From the NCBI GenBank assembly GCA_951812925.1, contig OX638372.1, forward strand, positions 54,124,028 through 54,188,027: a DNA stretch of 64,000 nt. Reading direction: 5' to 3'. This stretch comes from Calliopum simillimum (taxonomy: Eukaryota > Arthropoda > Insecta > Diptera > Lauxaniidae). The position numbers were made by a program, and so were the translations under genes. The notes below the pieces were generated by a model. The model made no database searches and had not been told where the DNA came from. It saw nothing but the letters and a program-made list of their open reading frames with translations. Below, one piece after another: positions 51,431 through 62,714 of this stretch. Every line of letters begins with the position of its first letter. Positions within the stretch are counted from its first letter, which is position 1.

Positions 51431-54089
51431 GTATTTTTTAGCCTTGGGTTATTCATTTTATTATTAGTTAGATCACTACATTGTTCTTAAGGTTTCAATC
51501 AGTTACATTGACTTTAAGGCAAAAAAGTTATTAGGTTATTTTTGGATTTATATTGGCCATAGTTAGGTGATTTAAAAGAGTCTTTTGAGAATTCTTCACC
51601 TGTGTGCTTGATTATTATGAGAGTCTTAAAAAATTTCCTAATGACTTTTGCCTCGACAAATTTCTTTGGAGAAAACTGTTCCTAACCAGAGATAAACACT
51701 CAGAAATATTTTTTTACTGTGTAATTCTAACAACAAAACTGGCGAAGGATGATGAAATGTTGACAACAGAAACAAAAGCAATTGAAAACCTTTCGAGTTT
51801 AAGAAAAAGTATAGCGTTCATCTATTGAAACTCTTTTTTTGCCGACAGTAGACAGTAGGAGCTATGCACATGTTTCTCCATTGCATAGGAGAAGAATGAC
51901 CAAATGTCGATTGGTTTTATTTCTTCTTTATTTGTACGACCATCTTGTGCATTTACGCTGCGTGTGCAGCTATGGACTGGCGAGCAACCACCACATGTGG
52001 CTGCAACACTTTATGCGTCTCACTGAGCGCAGCAATGTTGTTGACACAACACAGGTGGGAAGGAAAACGTACTGCTGCTGTTGGCTGTTGCTGCTGTTCG
52101 CTAAATAACTTAATTGGAAAAATCGAAAAGTGGGCAAATAAAAAACGCATTATTGGAAATAATCGACATGGGACGTATACGTAATATGATTTTTCATTTT
52201 TATTTTTTGCTTTTTTAGATAAAGTGGAAATCAATTATTTTGCAGTGAAAATGCGGCACTTTTCAAGAAAAACTCGATTCGAGCAACATTTTTTAATGGC
52301 CATTTACGACATAATTCAATTTTTCGTTGCATTTCTTTGCTGTTGCTGTCATCGTTGTACGCCTTTACGCCTAAATTGGTTTACGCACATTTTTTTGTTT
52401 TCCACAAGAAACGCTTTTGCCCAACCCGTAGAAAAGGCCCACAGGAGCAACAATGTCAAAATAGACTTTGTCATTGGACTGTCAATTCAATGTGCGCAGC
52501 TGTTCATTTCAAGAATTTTAAAATACTATAATGTTAAAAGAATGATATTTCATTATTGCAATTTATTTGTGCTATTCAATTTATTTTGTATAGGTAATTG
52601 ACGTTTTGAATCCCATGGGTTTTAAGCTTCGTACATAATTAATAGAAAAGTTGAAATTCTGACAATATACCAATTCCAATTTACCTGTTATATACGAAAA
52701 GTATTAGTCTCAATTACCATTATTTGCAAGAAAAGAAAAAAATGTTAATTTTTTATTCATTTCTTTTTAATGATGTTGACCCAATTTCTTTCAGATGTTT
52801 GCCATTCCCAACAATTTCTACATTTATCTACAGCATCCAGTTTTTCCAACGACTTGCATATGGAAATTTAAGTCAAAAATGAATGCAGCAAAAACACGCA
52901 TTAGAGACGGAGATGTTGACAAAGGAGTTTTATCGATGTATCGGTTATACTTATGTCATATATTTTCAGTAAAGGCCAAAATATGATTTTAAGTAAAAAG
53001 TTTTGACTTTGCGCCAAAAACTGCCTATAGATCTAAAAAGAACTTTTAAGTGATTTGAGTTCTTATCTTAATAACTAGACAATACGATTATATCTTCGCT
53101 AACTTTATCCCGAATATTTTCGATCTTTTAGCTCAATCATCTTTTTGGAGCATCAAAATCTGAAGTGCTATAACTTTTTTGATTTCTAATGTTTTGAAAT
53201 ATAGCAGGAATTTGAGATTCAATAGATAATAGCACGGAAAGAAATGATCCAATTAGAACACAGAAAAAAATAACTGGTTCTAAAATTAAGTGGGAACGTA
53301 TTCGATTTAAAAACATGATTGTTTTTAAAACAAATATTAAATATTTTTGAATTAAAAGAAAATTTCATTAATTTACTAGCTTTGTATTTGATTTAAAAGA
53401 GTTCGTTCTACAGTTAAAAACACGACGTTTTTGGGTTTTTGATTTGAAAACTCTTGTTTTCGATTTAAATACAAACTTCTTTGGCACCCTTTTGTATCAG
53501 AAAATTTTTGATTTAAATACATTTTCATTTGGTTTTACAACTTTTTTTTTTTGTGTGAATAAAATCTCAAAAACTATATGCGATAGAGCATTTCTGAGGC
53601 CGAATTCAGACTGAGCATGAACAAATACATCGGAAATAATCATTTTTGTTTCGGATTGGTGAGGTTTTTTGTTGTCTTGATTACCATTTTTTGACCTTCT
53701 TCAAGAAGTAGTCAATGAACCTATTCGAAAAACTTCTGAAGGAAGAAATAAAAACAGGGCTTGAAGCGCCGCATCAGTGAGCGTACAACTCATGACGTAA
53801 CTTTTTTTATTTCGTAATGCGAAATACATTCGAAACACATGATTTGAAGTCACGAATTGCACGTTCACTGATGTGACGATTCGACCCCTGTTTTATCAAA
53901 ATTGCTTTCTCTACAGTTCCTGATGACAAGGATTGAAGCGTTTTTTTAACATTTAGTAACCATGAACAACGACTCGGGTTAGCATTACACATGTGTGCAG
54001 GTAAGAACATTACGAACTTATCCGAAGGTATCTTCAAACATCAGAACGGCTTCTTTTTATAAAAGCTTATTTCTGAATAACTGGGGGGA
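51431..54089. other. Mixed unique sequence, no gene assigned
   Basis: 51840-52460 is less AT-rich and unique (TGGCTGCAACACTTTATGCG, CTGCTGCTGTTGGCTGTTGC) and looks like regulatory or exonic host DNA, but overlapping ORFs on both strands (89-125 codons) show no recognisable motif. At about 53560-53660 lies a single arm of the 62-kb fold-back family (GATAGAGCATTTCTGAGGCC). Confidence 0.4.
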
Positions 54090-54094
54090 AAACC

Positions 54095-54404
54095 TAATTT
54101 TCTGACTTTATTTACAAACAAAAATTTTTTTTTTTTTGGGTCGATCTAACGAGTTAGAGAAAACAATTTCACAGAAAACTTTTAGCTATACGTATAAGTT
54201 TTTCAAAAGAAAATTTTCTCTGAAACGTTTGTGAGATCCAAGAATTTTTTATTTTTTTTTTTTTGTGAAACAAGTCGGAAAATCAGTTTTTTTCCTATTA
54301 CTCCTCAGTGGTACATTTTACAGTCCCCTAGGTGCAATTTTTCGTTAGTTGAAGCCTGCTCTATCACATCCCAGAAGCTTCGTAATCTTATCGTTTACAT
54401 CCTG
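54095..54404. repeat. Truncated copy of the CAGGGTGT fold-back family
   Basis: The right part (54205-54404) matches the right arm of 43331-44346: TTTTCTCTGAAACGTTTGTG, AACAAGTCGGAAAATCAGTT, CTCCTCAGTGGTAC, CCCAGAAGCTTCGTAATCTT, ending CATCCTG. The left part (54115-54190) is an inverted fragment of the same stretch (GAGAAAACAATTTC). The rest of the left arm is gone. Confidence 0.65.
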
Positions 54405-54921
54405 CATATACAAATAAAAGTGGTCTTACCAAACCCTTACCCCTTGGATCTTCAATACAAGCTTGTGTATTTAATTTTACGATTTCTAAACGCCATAACT
54501 CAGTCAGTTTTTGGAATTTTCACGTGATCAAAGTGTCATTTTATTCATAATACTAAATATTTTTTGAAAATGTATAAAACCGGTTTTTATTTTTTGAAAA
54601 TAAGGTTCCTTTTTCTGTGGAGCGACACATTTAACAAAAAACTACGAAAATTTTGACTCTGTTCTTATTGTTCTGAAACCTACTGAAATCGCTTAAATAT
54701 CGCAAACATAATTTGAAAAATAAGTTTTTGAAGAGAAATTGTCCATTTATTATATCTTTAGAAAATTAACGCAAGCGAAATTTTCTTTTATTGTTTTAAA
54801 AATATGAAACGTCCGAATAAATAAAGTACTTAATACGATTACTACTTTGATACTTAAAACTGACTTTTCCCAAAGCTTTTCGCAAAAGTAGGCATAACTT
54901 GACGTAAGTACCAAAACGACG

Positions 54922-55815
54922 CACAGTGTGAGATTTTGCCAATCTAGGACGTCAAAATGAAAAAAACAAACAATGTGCTTGAAAATCGATCATATATTGT
55001 AATTTGTTAGAAAAGACCCCAATTATTACGAAAATAAGAAGAAAAGAGAATAAAAGATATGCCTTTGGCTTAATAACAGCTATCAAACACGTACTATTGA
55101 ACAGCATGCAAAAACAAATTTTCAAGCTTGCATCGATAACAAAACTTTGAGCGATCAAATTGAAGTTGTGCGCATTAGTTTTTCGGCAAAAAGTTTTTGG
55201 CATTAAGGGTCAATACTTTCATTAAAAATTTTTGCTATACACAACCCTTACATTTGCACTTAAGTATTTTAATCAAATTATTTTATAATCAGCTAAAAAT
55301 TAAGGCAAATTTCAAAAATCTTGAATCTTTCATAGACTATAACTTACAAGTTGGGCGTGGTTAGGCTATGACAAAGCATACAGAATGAGCATACATACTC
55401 ATAGAATAGACTTAAAAAATAAAATCTTACCCATTTTTTGCCCAAAGACTACTTTTTGTACAATGACTGAAGTGTTATAATGAACAATTCCACTAAAATC
55501 ATGAAAAAAAAAATTTATGTTATCTTTTTAATCACTCCCATTTTTTGACAGTAGTATTCAGTTACCACTGAAATGGTAAATACAAATTTTCAAGCTGATA
55601 TCTTCATTACGACCAATTTTTTTAAATTTTTTTCTAAAAAAAAAAGTCACATTAGTATGGGAGGTGCAAGTAGATTTTATCCGATTTTTTGCATCTCTAA
55701 ACCGAACCTCCGCATAAAGAATTAAAGCATATATACAAAATTTCAACTCCATATCTTTGAAACTACGGCTATAATTGAATTTTGACGTCCTAGATTGGCA
55801 AAATCTCACACTGTG
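54922..55815. mobile_element. Transib-like non-autonomous transposon, copy 2 (894 bp, uninterrupted)
   Basis: The ends are exact inverted copies over about 37 bases, each starting CACAGTGTGAGATTTTGCCA. The flanks are CGACG at 54917-54921 and CGACG at 55816-55820, a perfect 5-bp GC-rich duplication. CACAGTG is the V(D)J signal heptamer, and Transib ends carry CACWRTG-type heptamers with 5-bp CGNCG-like duplications. 23 bases after the heptamer is an A-rich TCAAAATGA, like the nonamer of a 23-RSS. The interior has no transposase. The body aligns with 7101-7930. Confidence 0.75.
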
Positions 55816-55860
55816 CGACGTTAGTTCTGTAAAACGTGTGAATATAAAATGTATACATTA

Positions 55861-56256
55861 GGGTGGTTTAAAATTTAAAAAATTTTTGGAATTGCACTCC
55901 CTTAACACCAAAATGTTCTCTTTGATTCACATAAGTAAAGTGGTGCTCGATTTCAGAGAACAATTGAAGCATCCCAAACCATTTTAAAAACTGAAATGCG
56001 GAAGTTCAACTTTTTATAGGGAGATTGAGCCGCACAAAATCCATATAAAAAGTTGACCATCTTAAATTTTAAAACACAAATTTTTTCCATATTTTTCACC
56101 ACTTTTGGTTTTCAATATGGTTTGGGATGCTTCAATTGTTCTATGAAATGGAACAAATTTTACGTAGTGATTATTTGCATCAAAGAGATTATTTTGTTGC
56201 CTTGGAAGCGCAATTCTAAGCAAATTTATGATTTTTTATACAAATTTGAACCAGTC
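55861..56256. mobile_element. TA-flanked fold-back MITE (396 bp)
   Basis: TA|GGGTGGTTTAAAATTT at the left and the complement of GACTGGTTCAAATTT|TA at the right. Inner arms GAACAATTGAAGCATCCCAA (55960) and TTGGGATGCTTCAATTGTTC (56122) pair exactly. The loop near 56000-56100 contains AAAAGTTGAACTTC/AAAGTTGAC words. Tc1/mariner-type target. Confidence 0.72.
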
Positions 56257-57785
56257 TAATATATGTACATAAGTATAAAAATGTGTTACACAATCTTAAT
56301 TGAATTGGAAATATTCGACATTTCCGATATTTCGATACATTCGCTCACCAACTCTCATGCGTGCGTTTCTTCGCATGTCTGAAGCACCTCAACACCTCGC
56401 GCTATAAATGTGCACTCGTACTCATTTGTATGTATGTATGTATCTATGTAGATAGAATGCGCCATTGCAATTATAACGCAACTACAAGATATTAGCAACG
56501 TTATGTAGCGCAGATGCAGAAAATAAAAATTCCAAGAGCGCAAAATACACGTTTGCCAGAGTAGATTCAACGACGAATGGGAAAATGAAAAAATTAACAC
56601 AAAAGTTAAAACATGTCAAAAGTTTTATGGCACTAAATTGTTGCTGCTGCTGCTGCTGTTGCCATTATCCCGTGCAATTGAAAAGCAAACAAATCAGATA
56701 ACGCGTATCTGCGTTATTACCCCCCTCCCCCTCCTCTCCCTCTTCAAAGATATACAATCCGTTGCAATCACGATAGAAGTTATTGACAATTTTGTGATTA
56801 TATCACCACAGCACAGAGACTTTCTAATGTGTTGCAAGTAGAATGCGTAATGATTTTTAATGCAACAACAATGTAACAGCAACAGCAGCAAAAATTAACA
56901 GGCAGATAAGCAACAAGTGACAGGTAACAAAACAACAACAAAAAAACCGTCATTATAATTCACAGCGAGCGAAGAGGAAGAAAAAAATTCTTTGGGTCTC
57001 TTGACTTCTTGAGTGCGATTAGCAAATTCGTTGACAGCTAGATAAGTTGCAGCAATCAAGCAACAAGCACTAGCAACAGCAACAACAACAAGAACAGTCA
57101 TAATAAACAGCGAAATAAACAAACAAAAACACAGCAATAATTGCGTGCCACATCAAACATTGCATCATAGAGCAACGCATGCGCAGCAACTTATCAGCAT
57201 GCAGCAATGTCATCAATGGTGGTGGTTGTGCTGCACAATGATGCCACACTTGAACTCTATAGCACTTATTCTTCATATGCTTCATTTTGTGGCACCTCAC
57301 ACTTTGCTGAGATTTTTGCCATTGTACAGTGGATTTGAAACGAATAAAGGTGCTTTCTTTAAGTTCAGCTTGATTCTTTTTGGTACTTTTCTAAAACAGG
57401 CCGGTCAAAAAAATTAGTTGCACAAATTTTATGGCCGTTTGAAAAAAATAAGCTAAGAAGGCTGAGTGCCACTTCAGAACAAAAATTAGATCTTTCAGTT
57501 TCCAGAAGACAGAGGCCAGCGACCTGAGATTTTTTCACTCTTCAGTCAATAAACCGTCTATACAGCGTTCAATGACGAAGTCTGTAATTATAAATCTATA
57601 CAAAATATATTTTTCACCAAATATAATAACCATTAACCTGTGAATCTGACTGGCCGTGACACTATATCATACACAAAACTCGGCATATCGACTAATACAT
57701 CCACGATCTGAAATAAATTTATTTGATCCTAAGGTTTCTTCACTTCGGTCACTCGCATCAATAAAGCGGTAACGTGCTCAATAAG
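56257..57785. other. Unique, regulatory-looking host sequence
   Basis: Less AT-rich than the surroundings, with (CTG)n/(CAG)n and (CAA)n tracts (56640-56660, 56878-56890, 57068-57092), a run of GTATGTATGTATCTATGTA, and pyrimidine-rich CCCCCTCCCCCTCCTCTCCC (56720). ORFs of 60-90 codons on both strands are repeat-driven. Possibly enhancer or intron DNA. Confidence 0.4.
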
Positions 57786-58631
57786 CTAATGTCGGTAAGA
57801 AATAACGAACAATAAAATAACACAAAAAAATAACGCCAAAATAAAATGAAATAAAGCCCAAATTATTTTCATATAAATTTTGGCGATAATCATTTTGGAA
57901 ATAACGCCCAAAAATTTGTGTTTTATTTCGTTTTTTTTAAACGAAATAATGCCCAAAGAATAAAATGACGTAATAACGCCCAAAATAAAAATGGAATAAG
58001 CCCCAAAAATATGAATTAACGCCAAAATTATTTTTTTATTAATTTTGGCGAAAGTCATTTTGGAAATAACGCCTAAAATATATTTATACGCAAATAATTT
58101 GGACGTTTTTATGTTTTTTTGGGCGTTATTTCGTTGGGTTTGGGTTTTTGGGTATTACTTGGTATTGTTTATATATTTGTGGACTTTTGACAAAACAACC
58201 TTACTCGAGATAAGACAATTTTCCAGGATTTTAGTCATAAATATGAAAATTAAATGCGCTTCTTTTGGCATAACAACCATATCTCTATGGTTTCCAATTC
58301 TAGAGATATAAGGGTGTTCCATAATTCACGCAAATTTGAGCTTAGCTTAACTGTGATGTGTTGCTAACCAAAAGAAGAAAATAATTTGACAGCTGACAGT
58401 TGAAGTTTATTAAAAATGTATTGTAAGATGGGGTATAACACTGGATCAACGAAATAGAGCCACATTATTAAAAAGCAGTTAGACAGTTTTTTAGCTCCCC
58501 TGAAAAGTTGCCAATTTCGATTTAGCTTTTATTGTCAAAATGCCACAGATATAAATTGGCAAACGAAATTGGTTCAGTCCCGTTTAGACGTTATTTCCAA
58601 AAGATTATTGCCCAAATTTGTATGAAAATTA

Positions 58632-59914
58632 AGGAGTGAGATCGAAAAAATCTTAACACACGTTTTACCTAATAATTTTTTTTGGGTGTAAAATTTAAAA
58701 ATTTCTTTGAAAAATATGTCAGTTAGTATTTTTAATGACAAACATGTTGATTTTTTGTGAGTTTGATCAAAATGAGTGAAGAAAAAGAATTACGTCTCAA
58801 AATTATTCAAAATTTTCAAAAAAATACAAATTGGTCTTACAAAAAATTGGCCAAAGAATTGAAGGTCTGCCGTCAAACTGTTTCTAATGTTATTAAACAG
58901 TTTCAGGAGAATTTAACCATCGATAGAAAACCTGGTTCAGGAAGAAAACAAGGACCACATGATATTGGGAAAGCCAAGAAAATTGAAAGCATCTTGAAAA
59001 GATCTCCAAACACATCCGCTAGAAAAACTGCCCGGTTAGCCCAGTGCTCTGACTATTTGGTACGAAAAGTTAAAGCCAATGCGGGTTTGAAAATATACAA
59101 AGTCCAAAAAGTTCCAGACAGGAATGCTGCAAAAAATTTAGACGCCAAAAGTAGACTCGGAAATTGAAATCGAATTTTATACAAAAATATTCATGTTGTA
59201 TAATGGACGACGAAACGTATGTACTGGTAGATTTTACGCAGCTTCCGGGTCAAAATTTTTATGTTGCTGATGCTCGAGGAAATGTCGAAGAACAATTTAG
59301 AATCCAAAAGCAGACAAAATTTGCTAAAAAATTCCTGGTATGGCAAGCTATATGCAGTTGCGGTAAAAGAAGCAAGTCATTTGTTACATTGGGCTCTATA
59401 AATACCGAAATATACATCAAAGAATGTTTGAAAAAAAGACTTCTTCCTTTTATAAGAGAGCACAATGTGTCCACATATTTTTGGCTCGATTTGGCATCAT
59501 GTCACTACGACAAGAAAGCTCTGGAGTGGTACCAAAGTAATAACATAGTTTTTGTACCAAGAGAAGCCAATCCTCCAAATTGTCCGGAGCTAAGAACAGT
59601 GGAAAGATATTGGGCTCTTGTGAAAAGAAACTTAAAGAGCTCAGAAAAGGTGTCCCAAAATATCAAAGACTTTAAAAGGAGATGGGCAAACTGTTCCAAA
59701 AAGGTGTCTAAAACAACTATCAAATCTCTAATGGAAGGCTTACCAAAAAAGGTCCACGAATTCATAAATAGTGGTTAGAACTATAAAAGTTATATTTTTC
59801 TGTAATTTATAAAATATTATCAATTAAATAAAAAAAAAAAATAAAAACTCTAAGACCAACTGTTTAAAAATTATTGAATTTTACATATGCTAAGATTTTT
59901 TCGATCCCACTCCT
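58632..59914 (+). mobile_element. DD37E Tc1/mariner-superfamily transposon, nearly intact
   Basis: TA|AGGAGTGAGATCGAAAAAAT at the left and the complement of AGGAGTGGGATCGAAAAAAT at the right: 26-base ends with two mismatches, and TA on both sides (58630-58631, 59915-59916). 1283 bp, the usual size. The transposase gene fills the interior. It inserted in the ATAACGCC-rich element around it. Confidence 0.88.
58772..59778 (+). pseudogene. DD37E transposase with a single frameshift
   Basis: From ATG 58772 the N-terminal half (MSEEKELRLKIIQNFQKN) is a helix-turn-helix domain: WSYKKLAKELKVCRQTVSNV, then GSGRKQG. The reading frame ends at a TGA (59165-59167) after KSRLGN. A one-base loss at about 59156-59163 explains it, because the next frame continues without stops through MDDETYV (first Asp), WLDLASCHY (second Asp) and NCPELRTVERYWALVKR (Glu) to TAG 59778. 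I count 37 residues between the second Asp and the Glu, hence DD37E, a group known from mosquitoes and other insects. About 335 residues in total. All catalytic residues survive, so it died recently. Upstream GTG/TTG starts are not used. Confidence 0.88.
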
Positions 59915-59965
59915 TATTTGGGTGTTATTTCGTTTTTGGCGTCGGGCGTTATTTCCTACCGCCTA

Positions 59966-61534
59966 GCTGATTCATCAAAATTCTTAGATGTTTTGATGTG
60001 GAAGGAGACTGAGATAAAAGTCGAGTGACAAAGCGAAACACTATACGCACTTGAAACTGAGTTTTATTTACTATGAAAACTTCAATATTGGAAGAGAGAC
60101 ATACCAGTAGACTGAGAATTTGCAACTTTAAAGCTAAATTTTTGGATGAAGTGATCTTTGTGATTAAGCTAGTTTTCAGTGTAATACAAGAAACAATTTA
60201 GATTTTTAGTTTTGTTCCTTATCAATGTAATATATTTACAAGAAATATAGAAAGTAAGGTGAGGGGAATCGCACATATGAAAAACGTTAAGTTTTTAAGA
60301 GGGCGAAAACAGCACGTTGTCACGGCTATGCTTCTGCACACATTTCATGAAATTTGGTGTGACAACAGACTTAACCCCAAGAGAGGGTATTAAGAACTTT
60401 TTGCTTTTCCTTACGGGAAAATACTCTGTCACAGCCAAACCAACAACACCGATTTTTATGAATTCCGATAGGGTTGTAGACTGAACTCTAAGAAAAAATA
60501 TTGAAAACTTCTTATTTTGTGGCACTGCCTCTAACGGGGAATCCGAGGTCATGGCTTATCTGTTACACTCATTTTTATGATTATATTAGACTTGGTCTTT
60601 ATAAGGAATTTTTAGCTTTAGTAGATGGTTTTATTGAACCATTTTTTCAAGGAATATGAAACAGCAATGTACCCACTGTACATTCACCTGCTGTATGCAC
60701 TGTATGTTTGTTGTCAAGCTTTAGTTGGATGCTAATGCATTCTACGCGCTCTCGTACATTTGCATCCACCTTGCTGTGCCAGCTGTTGCTGTTACTAACC
60801 GTTGCTCATTAGTTTAGTGTGCAACAGATTTTTATTTGTTTGTTTTTTTTTCGGACGCTGGGAATAACTTAACATAACTGCATTGAAATGTGAACAGCAG
60901 CAACAACAACAACAACAGCAACAACAACAGTTGCAATATATGGCACTTTTAAAGTGCTGTACAACGGTTATCGACATAAATCGCAAACTTTGAATTTGAG
61001 CAACTCGTTTGCTCTTCCTGATGTTGCTGCTGCCATCGCAATAAAACTGCAAAGGAATAGCCAAAAAGTTAATGAAATTTCTGTCAAACAACGGCTTCTT
61101 TTTTCCTTCTCCAGTTTGTTAATGAAACTATCGGGAGTTTGTATCAAGAGTTAAGATGACAACAATCTACTTGTACTAAATATTTAGATTTGAACAGAAT
61201 AAATTGAGCACAACACCATTTGATATGATGTGTGTGATACTAATCAAATTATAAAGCATTAATTAATTAACAGATTAATGTTTGGGATTAATTGTTCAAG
61301 CTGAATGTGGTTAGCAGAGATAGTGGTGCATTGCTGCTTCTCAAGCAATTTAACAGCAGAACTCACAAGTTTTCACCAAATCACAAACTTTACATCTGGT
61401 GAAAAACAACTTAACAGGGGAAACAATTTAATACAGTTGAAAATTCAGACAAATATGGTTCTTGGTAGTAAACACAGTTCAAGTTAACTGAGCAGACCTT
61501 GAAATAAACATTTTTGGAAGTTTTTTATAAAGTG
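59966..61534. other. Unique host sequence, no gene assigned
   Basis: 60650-61100 is less AT-rich with a (CAA/CAG)n tract at 60897-60931 and CATTCTACGCGCTCTCG words. Small ORFs over it are translated repeats (for example a run of Cys on the minus strand). Looks like regulatory or intron DNA. Confidence 0.4.
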
Positions 61535-61661
61535 ACCCAGTGTGCCAAACGGTTCATATCTCCGCTTTTTTATCCGTTCGCTTTTTTTTTGGGAATTTAT
61601 CCTGCAAACGGATCAGTAACGGATAAAAAAACGGAGATATGAACCGTTTAGCACACTGGGT
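61535..61661. repeat. 127-bp hairpin MITE
   Basis: ACCCAGTGTGCCAAACGGTT at 61535 and AACCGTTTAGCACACTGGGT ending at 61661 are inverted. The arms continue through CATATCTCCG and AACGGATAAAA words for about 44 bases, with an additional ATCCGTT/AACGGAT repeat at the base of the loop. Confidence 0.75.
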
Positions 61662-62029
61662 TAAGTCAGACTTTAACCTTTTAAATCATTCAGATAAAGT
61701 TCTTTAAACTTGTTTCAAGGCACATTTTTTGTTTTTTGAACTACAATGTCTTTATTTGAAAGAAAAATTTTTTATCAGACAATTTCTTATGAAAAACTTA
61801 TAAAAAACGAAAATTTCTTAAACGCTTTCAAGCCAAAAATTTCTATTTGCATTTTGAATAATGTCTTTAACAGACCACTCCTCAATCAAAAATAAGTTTT
61901 ATGAAAATGACTGTTAAAACGGTTTACGGCATCTTATTCCAGCTATTTCATAGTTTCGAAATCTGTTCCGAATAAAATTCGAGCTGATCGTTTTTTAAAA
62001 TAAGATCGAAAAACGTTAAATTTAAAAAA

Positions 62030-62590
62030 CACTCAGCATACTAAAACCAAAATATTCATTTCCGATTTATTTGTCGGTGTTAAATCCAAATCTAGTCTCG
62101 GAATTGCTCTATCACGCATAGTTTTTTAGATATTCGAACTTAAAAGTTCAAAAAAAAACACGATTTTTGAGGTTATAAGTACAAAAGATGCACGAAACTG
62201 TTTTGTTTTCTTCTACTAAATTCATCTTTAGAATTATTCTTCGTCTTCAAAATAGCAATGGATTGGAATTGTGTGATTCTTCCTTAAAAAGTTAAGACCA
62301 TTTTAAAATTATACATTAAAAAAGATAAATTATACCAAATATTTAGACCAATTCATAGTTTATTTTCAAGACACGGAATATTACATAGCGATGCAATTAG
62401 TAGAATAGAATTGTATATATATTCTCTATATACCCTCAAAAATCGTGTTTTTGAACTATTAGATTAGAATATCTCAAAAACCATGCGTGATAGAACAATT
62501 CTGAAACTGGATTCAGATTTAACATCGTCAAGTAAATCAAAAATTAATATTTTGATTTTAGTGTTTTGTGTTTTTTTTTTTTTTGTAATA
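62030..62590. mobile_element. ~560-bp fold-back element with ~145-bp arms
   Basis: Left arm (about 62036-62175): CTAAAACCAAAATATTCATT, TAGTCTCGGAATTGCTCTAT, CACGCATAGTTTTTTAGATA, AACACGATTTTTGAGGTTAT. Right arm (about 62445-62590) is the inverse: AAAATCGTGTTTTTGAACTA, ACCATGCGTGATAGAACAAT, AATATTTTGATTTTAGTG. Divergence of the arms is about 15-20 percent by eye. Single arms or pairs recur at 1595-1725, 33290-34205, 40440-40575 and 53560-53660. Confidence 0.7.
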
Positions 62591-62611
62591 AGGCGATTGC
62601 TGAAAACGTGT

Positions 62612-62714
62612 AGAAGCCTCGAAAACCTCGTAAACTCGTAAAACTGTCATATTTTGTATTGATTTTGACAATTTTTACGAACTTACGAGGTTTTCGAGGC
62701 TTTTACACGTTTTC
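62612..62714. repeat. Small hairpin, copy 2 of a two-copy family
   Basis: CTGAAAACGTGTAGAAGCCT at 62612 and its complement AGGCTTTTACACGTTTTCAG ending at 62711, with inner AACCTCGTAAACTCGTAAAA and TTTTTACGAACTTACGAGG. Arms about 45 bases, loop about 12. It lies directly next to the fold-back at 62030-62590. Matches 38348-38456. Confidence 0.72.

Larger units (their letters stand above)
57789..59965. mobile_element. Candidate FB-like element: ATAACGCC motif array, split by a DD37E transposon
   Basis: The left border GTCGGTAAGAAATAACG (57791) and right border CGTTATTTCCTACCGCC (59948) are inverted. The left part (57800-58140) carries about ten copies of ATAACGCCxAAA or its complement TTTTGGCGTTAT in both orientations. 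The right part (59915-59965) has TTTGGGTGTTATTTCG and TTTTTGGCGTCGGGCGTTAT. Arrays of short inverted-orientation repeats at both ends resemble foldback elements. No confident target duplication. Confidence 0.5.

Noticed and set aside
52224..52601. 125-codon plus-strand ORF
   Set aside because: No recognisable domain, overlapping ORFs in other frames and on the other strand, Cys run from a TGC/TGT repeat; likely chance in a unique, less AT-rich stretch.
60795..61091. 98-codon minus-strand ORF with a long Cys run
   Set aside because: Translated (CAA/CAG)n microsatellite.
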